DNA of 29,003 nucleotides from the NCBI RefSeq assembly GCF_003344345.1, contig NZ_QPIP01000015.1, forward strand, positions 1-29,003. The letters are read 5' to 3'. How positions within the stretch are numbered: the first letter of the stretch is position 1; each line of letters begins with the position of its first letter. Origin of the DNA: Wolbachia endosymbiont of Cylisticus convexus (GTDB lineage: Bacteria > Pseudomonadota > Alphaproteobacteria > Rickettsiales > Anaplasmataceae). Of the stretch, positions 23,690-29,003 are shown piece after piece. The translations under genes were made by a program, and so were the position numbers. Under the pieces are notes generated by a model. That model had not been told where the DNA came from. It saw nothing but the letters and a program-made list of their open reading frames with translations, and did not search any database.

Positions 23690-24179
23690 TCTTTTCGTAT
23701 TTCTAATATTTTTTTCAATAGGCACCTTTGCATCGGTTAGTAACGTACAACTGAACGAAAAATATAAAGATTGGTTTGTGTATACTGCATTGGAAGATGG
23801 TGAAAAAGTGTGTTACATTGTATCCTACCCTAAGAAAAAAAGTGAACATTATACAGCCGATCGCAAACCGTATGTAATGATCAGTTACGTTGATAAAAAA
23901 GCAGATGAGGTAAGCGTCACTTCTGGCTTTCAATATAATAAGGAGCCTGTAATTCTCAATATTGATAAAAAAGCTAAATATCAATTGCCGATAATACAGG
24001 GAAGTCTTGCGTGGTCAGATAATACAAAAACGGACCAAGATTTGATTCTAAGAATGAAGCAGGGATTATCAATGATAGTTAATGGAAAAGTAAAAACAGC
24101 AAATGTTGATGATACTTATTCCTTGCTTGGGTTTCAAAAAGCGTACCAAAAAATGCATGACTTATGCCATACAAAGTAA
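23682..24179 (+). CDS. Invasion-associated locus B (IalB)-like periplasmic protein
   Basis: The protein is 165 residues from the chosen ATG at 23682, or 168 from 23673. The later start gives a clean signal peptide, MRSLFVFLIFFSIGTFASV. The mature part follows the IalB pattern: KDWFVYTALEDGEKVCYIVS with a tryptophan near the front and a cysteine, YVMISYVDKKADEVSVTSGF, then a beta-rich centre (IVNGKVKTANVDDTYSLLGF) and QKAYQKMHDLCHTK with a second cysteine, which could pair with the first. Homologues occur in many alphaproteobacteria and are linked to host-cell entry in Bartonella; the role in Wolbachia is not known. It overlaps the rpoH stop by 8 bases, so it is probably co-expressed with the heat-shock sigma factor. 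Confidence 0.8.
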   Translation: MRSLFVFLIFFSIGTFASVSNVQLNEKYKDWFVYTALEDGEKVCYIVSYPKKKSEHYTADRKPYVMISYVDKKADEVSVTSGFQYNKEPVILNIDKKAKYQLPIIQGSLAWSDNTKTDQDLILRMKQGLSMIVNGKVKTANVDDTYSLLGFQKAYQKMHDLCHTK

Positions 24180-24290
24180 ATTATTGATCACTAAAGTATA
24201 ATATAGGCTGTTTTGTCTCTCAGACAAAAATATGGATATCACTTTACATAGAATATGAATATCATTTAAAATATATTTTTGAGAATTAAT

Positions 24291-25442
24291 ATGTCAGAAA
24301 TTGCAGATGTAGGAATCAAAGAACAAAGTACTGTGTGTGAACAAATGCGTTTTAGTGTAAGTCGTGCAAGTCTTTTAAGCACGTTATCGAAAGTAAGTGG
24401 AGTGGTTGAAAGGCGCAACGCGATAGATGTTTTGGCATGTATAAATATCAAAGCACAGTATGGCAGCATAAAACTGAAGGCTACTGATCTTGATATTTCA
24501 GTATTTGCCTCACTTGCTGCAGATGTATCAACTGAAGGAGAAGTGAAAATCTCAGCACATACTTTATATGACATAGTGAAGAAGTTGCCAACTGATTTGG
24601 ATGTCAATTTCGAAATGAATAATCAAGGAAAATTATTGATATCCTGTGGAAATGCAAATTTTTCTTTACCGAATGTAGTTTCAAATAACTTTCCTGTCCT
24701 TGAAGAAGATGGTCATCGATACAATTTCACTCTACTAAGTGCAGATTTGGTAGACTTATTGACTAAAACAAGGTTTGCTGTGTCGCTAGATGATACAAGG
24801 TATAATTTAAATGGGATATATATACATACAGATGAGCAATTTCTGTACTGCGTTGCAACTGATGGCCACCGTTTATCACGTATGAAGAGCCATAAGCCTA
24901 AAGATATCAACGGCGAATTTGGTGTGATCATTCCACGTAAAACTATCATGGAATTGTTGAAAGTATTGGGTGATTGTAATGAGGTTAATGTAAAACTTTC
25001 AGATAGAAAAATCAAATTCACATGCGGTGAGTATATTCTAATATCAAAATTGATAGATGGGACTTTTCCAGATTATAAAGCCGTTATCCCAACGTCTCAA
25101 GATAAACAAATGATTGTTGAGAGTAGTAAGCTTGCTAGTGTTATAGATCGAGTTTCTGTTGTTGTGTCCGATAAAATAAAATCCATTAAATTTTCATTGC
25201 AAAAGAATTTATTAACTCTACATTCAAACTCCCAAGAGTGTAGTGATGCAACTGAGTCTATAGAGGTGGATTACGATGGAGCTCTTGTAGAAGTAGGATT
25301 TAATTCTCGTTATTTGCTTGATGTTTTATCCTGTATAAAAAATAAGTGTAAATTTAGCTTGTCAGATGGTAATAGTGCTACAATTATCACTGATGAAGAT
25401 GATTCAAGCGCACTATATATAGTGATGCCAATGAGAACTTAA
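24291..25442 (+). CDS. dnaN: DNA polymerase III beta subunit (sliding clamp)
   Basis: The clamp encircles DNA and tethers the polymerase. The 383-residue protein (start ATG 24291; the TTG at 24279 is less likely) has three repeated clamp domains. Domain 1 carries RMRFSVSRASLLSTLSKVSG-like sequence and KLKATDLDISVFAS; domain 2 has YNLNGIYIHTDEQFLYCVAT then DGHRLSRMK; domain 3 has FNSRYLLDVLSCI. The C-terminal SALYIVMPMRT matches the protein-binding pocket end typical of DnaN (...MPMR). It is not beside dnaA, as is usual in reduced Rickettsiales. A TATAAT at 24197-24202 is a candidate -10. It ends one base from the convergent truA gene. Confidence 0.96.
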   Translation: MSEIADVGIKEQSTVCEQMRFSVSRASLLSTLSKVSGVVERRNAIDVLACINIKAQYGSIKLKATDLDISVFASLAADVSTEGEVKISAHTLYDIVKKLPTDLDVNFEMNNQGKLLISCGNANFSLPNVVSNNFPVLEEDGHRYNFTLLSADLVDLLTKTRFAVSLDDTRYNLNGIYIHTDEQFLYCVATDGHRLSRMKSHKPKDINGEFGVIIPRKTIMELLKVLGDCNEVNVKLSDRKIKFTCGEYILISKLIDGTFPDYKAVIPTSQDKQMIVESSKLASVIDRVSVVVSDKIKSIKFSLQKNLLTLHSNSQECSDATESIEVDYDGALVEVGFNSRYLLDVLSCIKNKCKFSLSDGNSATIITDEDDSSALYIVMPMRT

Positions 25443-25443
25443 G

Positions 25444-26181
25444 CTAGTAATCTATCTTTACTAAGTATAAGCCGTAAGGTGGTGCAGTTATTCCAGCGGC
25501 ATTTCTTTTACATTGACTTAATATGTTTAGCATTTCTTGTGGATTAGTTCTGTTTTTTCCAAATTCAACTAAAGTGCCAACAATGATCCTCACTTGGTTA
25601 TGTAAAAAGGAAATAGCAGATATTTTGATGTGTATATGACTTCCATTTTGTACTATATCAATATCATCGATTGTTCTGACCGGATTTGTAGCTTGACAAT
25701 CTTTTGAGCGGAAGCTTGAAAGATCATGTTTTCCAAGCAGGTGTCTAGCAGCTTCACGCATGATGTTTACGTCAAGTGGGTTAAATACTTGCCACACATA
25801 ACCGATTTCCAGAGCTGCAGGAGCGTAGCGATTAATTATTCTATATTCATAATATCTTTTTTTTGCTGAGAAGCGTGCATGAAATGCATCATCTGCAACT
25901 TCTGCACCAAGCACAACTATAGGAATCGCTTTTAAGTGATAGTTTATTCCATTTCTTATTCTGTAAAGCTCAAATTGCCTTTCCATATCAAAATGAGCAA
26001 CTTGCCCTAAAGCATGAACCCCTGCGTCAGTTCTGCCACCACAATTCAAAGTGACTTTCTCACCGCTAAAATTAAATATAGCGTTTTCTATGGTCTCCTG
26101 AATTGAGTTAGCAGGGTGTTGTTGCTTCTGCCAACCAGAGAAACCACTACCATTGTATTCTATCGTTATTTTGTATCGCAC
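25444..26181 (-). CDS. truA: tRNA pseudouridine(38-40) synthase
   Basis: TruA converts uridines 38-40 of the anticodon stem of many tRNAs to pseudouridine. The 245-residue protein has the start MRYKITIEYNGSGFSGWQKQ, the catalytic motif GGRTDAGVHALGQVAHFD with Asp52, AKKRYYEYRI, DLSSFRSKDCQATNPVRTI, and ISFLHNQVRIIVGTLVEFGK. Length is normal for the family. It is transcribed toward dnaN, with recA on the other side, divergent across 119 bases. Confidence 0.96.
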   Translation of the reverse strand: MRYKITIEYNGSGFSGWQKQQHPANSIQETIENAIFNFSGEKVTLNCGGRTDAGVHALGQVAHFDMERQFELYRIRNGINYHLKAIPIVVLGAEVADDAFHARFSAKKRYYEYRIINRYAPAALEIGYVWQVFNPLDVNIMREAARHLLGKHDLSSFRSKDCQATNPVRTIDDIDIVQNGSHIHIKISAISFLHNQVRIIVGTLVEFGKNRTNPQEMLNILSQCKRNAAGITAPPYGLYLVKIDY

Positions 26182-26300
26182 TACAAAGTCTATCTATCTT
26201 AATATAATTTAGGTCACTAACGTTCTTCGTTATTAAAAAACCCTTGGCAGATTGTTCGCGTTCAATTACCATGGAGATTATACAAGTTAATAAATGATCC

Positions 26301-27368
26301 ATGGCAAACAACCCAGAAGAAAGAAATAATGATAAGCAAAAAGCACTAGATAATGCAATAAGTCAAATTGAAAAAGCATTCGGTAAAGGTGCAATAATGA
26401 AGCTGAAGCAAAACCCTGTAGAAAAAATAGACACGATATCCACAGGGTCGATTGCACTTGATTCAGCTCTGGGTGTTGGGGGACTGCCAAAAGGACGTAT
26501 AATTGAGATATTTGGCCCTGAGAGTTCTGGTAAAACCACCCTTGCTTTACATGTAATTGCTGAAGCACAGAAAAAAGGAGGATTATGTGCATTTATTGAT
26601 GCGGAGCATGCGTTGGATGTTATATATGCTCGTAAACTTGGGGTGAATACCGATGATTTAGTGATTTCACAACCAGACACTGGAGAACAAGCGTTGCATA
26701 TTGTTGAGTATTTAGTATGTTCTGGTGCAGTTGATGTAATAGTTATTGACTCTGTTGCAGCATTAACTCCAAAAGCTGAAATTGAAGGGGATATGGGCGA
26801 TCAGCACATGGGATTGCAAGCAAGACTTCTAAGTCATGGGCTCAGGAAGCTAACCTCTGCAGTTTCAAAAGCAAACTGTATATTGATATTTATTAACCAA
26901 ATTCGTATGAAAATAGGAGTAGTATATGGAAACCCTGAAACTACCACCGGTGGAAATGCGTTAAAATTCTATACTTCTATAAGACTTGATATAAGGAAAG
27001 TTGGTGCAATAAAGGATAAAGAGAATATCACGGGTAATGAAACGAGAGTTAAAGTTGTAAAAAATAAAGTTGCTCCTCCATTTAGAGAAGCAAAATTTGA
27101 TATAATGTACAATGAAGGCATATCAAAACTTGGAGAAATAATAGATATAGGAGCAAAACTTGGTGTGCTTGAAAAGGCAGGTGCTTATTATTCATATAAC
27201 AATACGCGTCTTGGGCAAGGAAGGGAAAATGTAAAAAATTACCTTAAGGCAAACAAAGAAATTGCATATGAAATAGAAACAAAAATCAGGGATTTATTTA
27301 AAAATCACGATGATTCTATCGCAATAGAAGAGGAACACGAACAACTTCTAGAAGAATCAGTATTCTAA
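26301..27368 (+). CDS. recA: Recombinase A
   Basis: RecA forms ATP-dependent filaments on single-stranded DNA for recombination and repair. The 355-residue protein has the family start [20 protein letters not shown], the P-loop GPESSGKT (72-79), the [19 protein letters not shown] segment, [20 protein letters not shown] (Walker B and L1 region), and [20 protein letters not shown] then GGNALKFY (L2). The C-terminal domain ends in an acidic tail ([10 protein letters not shown]). Full length, frame intact. The upstream 119 bases contain a TATAAT at 26203-26208 and no convincing LexA/SOS operator. Confidence 0.98.
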   Translation: MANNPEERNNDKQKALDNAISQIEKAFGKGAIMKLKQNPVEKIDTISTGSIALDSALGVGGLPKGRIIEIFGPESSGKTTLALHVIAEAQKKGGLCAFIDAEHALDVIYARKLGVNTDDLVISQPDTGEQALHIVEYLVCSGAVDVIVIDSVAALTPKAEIEGDMGDQHMGLQARLLSHGLRKLTSAVSKANCILIFINQIRMKIGVVYGNPETTTGGNALKFYTSIRLDIRKVGAIKDKENITGNETRVKVVKNKVAPPFREAKFDIMYNEGISKLGEIIDIGAKLGVLEKAGAYYSYNNTRLGQGRENVKNYLKANKEIAYEIETKIRDLFKNHDDSIAIEEEHEQLLEESVF

Positions 27369-27432
27369 TTTAGATTAGGATGAAGTTTTAGTATCCATTC
27401 AGATGCATGTGAAACGCAGTGCTCCCTTTCTT

Positions 27433-27459
27433 GTTATCCCAGTGCTTGGCACTGGGATG
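27433..27459. repeat. Palindromic repeat truncated by an IS end
   Basis: ATCCCAGTGC and GCACTGGGAT flank TTG. The palindrome should continue GATGACA on the right, but at about 27458 the sequence becomes GGTTTTGTTGCATAGC, the probable terminal repeat of the neighbouring decayed IS. The left side lacks the expected C (GTTATCCC). Confidence 0.6.
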
Positions 27460-27745
27460 GTTTTGTTGCATAGCACTTCATGTGGTGGTGGTTTACGACA
27501 AATTCATGTAACTATTTCAAATTTAGTTATGCCAATATCAGTAAATTTATTGAGCAATTAGCATTTTATTAGCAATTCTTTTTCTCGATTTATCTCAGAT
27601 TTATTTTTGAAACTAAATCCAAATATTTGCTTTAATCTATAGAAAAATGCTTCAATGTAAGACCGTGTTCCATACTTAACTTTTTTCTTCCATTTTTTAA
27701 TACCATATTCATAGTTCTCATCAACTATGTTTTTTAAAATTTTTT
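27460..27745 (-). pseudogene. Decayed DDE transposase, C-terminal remnant
   Basis: Reading leftward, DENYEYGIKKWKKKVKYGTR then SYIEAFFYRLKQIFGFSFKN and KSEINREKELLIKC is followed by a stop (TAA) and then, in the same frame, LLNKFTDIGITKFEIVT and the natural stop at 27504. The R-x-x-I-E-x-F-F-x-x-L-K pattern is the C-terminal catalytic glutamate region of IS4/IS5-like transposases. The bases between 27504 and 27460, ending TGCTATGCAACAAAACC, look like the terminal inverted repeat. The N-terminal two thirds are missing. IS5-type assignment is tentative. Bases 27746-27880 show no gene. Confidence 0.65.
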
Positions 27746-27883
27746 GAATTTAGTCTTATTACAACTCTTATTTATAGTTTTGTATTCTTATTCAATTGAA
27801 AAACGTATTTTTGGCAATAAAAACCCTAGTTCATTACAGAAAGAAATTTATATCAAACAACTACCACTGCTTAGATCTTATGA

Positions 27884-27929
27884 TTAATGAATATGTGCTT
27901 TAAATTTGTGTGGCGCGCATATTCATTAA
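27884..27929. repeat. Long hairpin at the 3' end of the IS110 element
   Basis: TTAATGAATATGTGC (27884-27898) pairs with GCGCATATTCATTAA (27915-27929) over 15 base pairs with one G-T, around a 16-base loop. It lies 20 bases beyond the transposase stop, so it may be the transcription terminator or part of the element's right end. Confidence 0.55.
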
Positions 27930-27949
27930 CCTATTTTCTTATGCAGATT

Positions 27950-28897
27950 TTAAAAATTTGCGTTAATTGCTTCTTTAAGCCTTGCATTAGCAATCACTAT
28001 AATTTTGCGCATTAGAGCTGTTATGACTACCATCTTCTTTTTACCTCTACCAATGAGAGCAGAATAAAAAGCACCAAGTGCAGATTTAGTCCTTGAAGCA
28101 GCCATCGCAGATGTAAAAAGCTTTTCACGAACGTTCCTTCTGCCACCACTTATTCTGCGATAACCAATAGCTTTACCACTTTCTTTTGGATGCGGGGCAA
28201 CTCCAGCAAGACTAGCAACTTCTTGCCTGCTTAAGTAGCCAAGTTCTGGCATCAAGCATACAAAATCTTGTGATAACTTTTTACCTATTCCTGGTACTGT
28301 TCTTATGATTTTTTGGCGCTTTTTTAACTCTGGATTCTCATCGATAATTTTTTGTATGGCATCATTGAGCTCATCTATTTGACTGTTAAAAAAGTCAATA
28401 GTTTTTTGGCAACTTTCTTTTATATAGTCGTTTTCAGGTGCTTTCAGTCTACATTTCTCTTGAGCTCTTATTTGTGTAAGGTCATCACGACGTTGACAAA
28501 GTGCAGCTAAGGCTGTTTGTTCTTTTGACATAGGCACAAATAGAGATAGAGTACTATAACGCTCAAATCCATATTGAGCAAGGGCTCTTGCATCTGATTG
28601 ATCAGACTTTGCTAAAATTCCATGAGATAAGGTAAAGCTTTTTACTTTGCGAGTATTAGCTCGATGTACAGCAACATTCTTATCAACCAGAAAGTGTGCT
28701 AAGCCAAGCTCATATTTTCCTGTATTTTCCAAAGTTACAAAAGAATTAGGTAGAATATTTGAAAAATTTTGAAACAATTGTTGCCAACCAGCAGCATTAT
28801 TATCAAACTTGATAGTGTTCTTTTGGTTGTGAACTGCAGCAACATTTTTAAATTTTCCGATATCAATGCCAATAAAATTTTGATAAGATGTAATCAT
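27950..28897 (-). CDS. IS110-family transposase (DEDD / serine bridge recombinase)
   Basis: The 315-residue protein is complete. The RuvC-like N-terminal domain has FIGIDIGKFKN (D12), FVTLENTGKYELGL (Glu near 57) and ILAKSDQSDARALAQYG (two Asp near 99-102), the DEDD set. A coiled-coil follows (about 125-190), then the Tnp_20 domain with IRTVPGIGKKLSQDF, GYLSRQEVASLAGVAPHPKE and GYRRISGGRRNVREKLF, whose serine is in the position of the catalytic serine. Recombinases of this family use a structured bridge RNA from the element's non-coding end. The intact frame suggests the copy is recent or still mobile. No inverted repeats are expected for this family, so the boundaries cannot be set here. Confidence 0.93.
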   Translation of the reverse strand: MITSYQNFIGIDIGKFKNVAAVHNQKNTIKFDNNAAGWQQLFQNFSNILPNSFVTLENTGKYELGLAHFLVDKNVAVHRANTRKVKSFTLSHGILAKSDQSDARALAQYGFERYSTLSLFVPMSKEQTALAALCQRRDDLTQIRAQEKCRLKAPENDYIKESCQKTIDFFNSQIDELNDAIQKIIDENPELKKRQKIIRTVPGIGKKLSQDFVCLMPELGYLSRQEVASLAGVAPHPKESGKAIGYRRISGGRRNVREKLFTSAMAASRTKSALGAFYSALIGRGKKKMVVITALMRKIIVIANARLKEAINANF

Positions 28898-29003
28898 AAT
28901 AACCTCGATTAGTTTTAGTTAATTTAAGATTGTAAACGGGTGCATATGTATGTCCCACACAACTATTCAAACGTATCGAGAGATAGGGCTAGTGTACCTT
29001 GAT
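28898..29003 (-). mobile_element. Upstream non-coding end of the IS110 element (incomplete)
   Basis: These 106 bases precede the transposase on its strand and continue off the window. For IS110-group elements the bridge RNA is encoded in the upstream non-coding end, so at least part of one may lie here. GGTTATT just before the ATG leaves a weak ribosome binding site. No coding frame is seen. The bridge-RNA assignment is from family knowledge, not from a fold. Confidence 0.4.

Noticed and set aside
26182..26300. SOS/LexA box before recA
   Set aside because: GTTCTTCGTT and TTGTTCGCGTTC fragments do not give the alphaproteobacterial GTTC-N7-GTTC spacing, and I recognise no lexA gene in the window.

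Overview
The window is a piece of a Wolbachia chromosome (Rickettsiales, arthropod endosymbiont). The decisive marker is wsp (21789-22505), the Wolbachia surface protein; from memory its sequence is closest to supergroup A (wMel-like) alleles. AT-rich DNA, scattered genes, abundant short palindromic repeats and many insertion-sequence (IS) remnants all fit.

Layout. (1) 1-2060 is a mobile-element graveyard: the C-terminal end of an IS256-family transposase abuts a broken IS630 transposase, next to an ORF-less group II intron remnant whose 5' end lies in a truncated IS4-family transposase. (2) 2.06-2.66 kb holds repeats only. (3) 2.66-12.16 kb is a housekeeping block: dapE; divergently a glycerol-1-phosphate-dehydrogenase-like gene; then on the minus strand a CAT-anticodon tRNA, purB, rplI, rpsR, rpsF and dnaE. 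(4) 12.16-13.03 kb is repeats, with a good promoter for a J-domain multi-pass membrane protein (13030-13950). (5) 13.94-15.82 kb: folC and an mlaC-like gene, minus strand. (6) 15.93-17.32 kb: 6S RNA with its own promoter, a frameshifted ratA/COQ10-type gene, and a DsbA-family oxidoreductase. (7) 17.3-19.2 kb: a small unknown gene, an O-methyltransferase and a glutathione-S-transferase-like gene. (8) 19.5-21.45 kb: the ffs (SRP RNA)-dnaX-ybaB cluster, in which dnaX is split by a one-base shift in a T6 run. (9) 21.8-27.4 kb: wsp, rpoH, an IalB-like gene, dnaN, truA and recA. (10) 27.4-29.0 kb: a decayed DDE transposase and an apparently intact IS110-family transposase.

How the genes work together. 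Replication and recombination are well represented (dnaE alpha subunit, dnaX clamp loader, dnaN clamp, recA). rpsF-rpsR-rplI form the usual ribosomal operon. rpoH and 6S RNA both act on RNA polymerase. DsbA, WSP, MlaC and the IalB-like protein are envelope or periplasm proteins.

The most notable signals are: palindromic repeats that have entered reading frames (the dehydrogenase, dnaE and folC); a ribosomal protein S6 with a roughly 145-residue internal insertion; homopolymer frameshifts in dnaX and ratA; a tRNA whose first base is the last base of the purB stop codon; 6S RNA just upstream of ratA; a perfect 28-bp palindrome in a divergent promoter region; and an IS110 element whose upstream, possibly bridge-RNA-coding, end runs off the window. 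I see no CRISPR array, no toxin-antitoxin pair in the strict sense, and no cytoplasmic-incompatibility genes.
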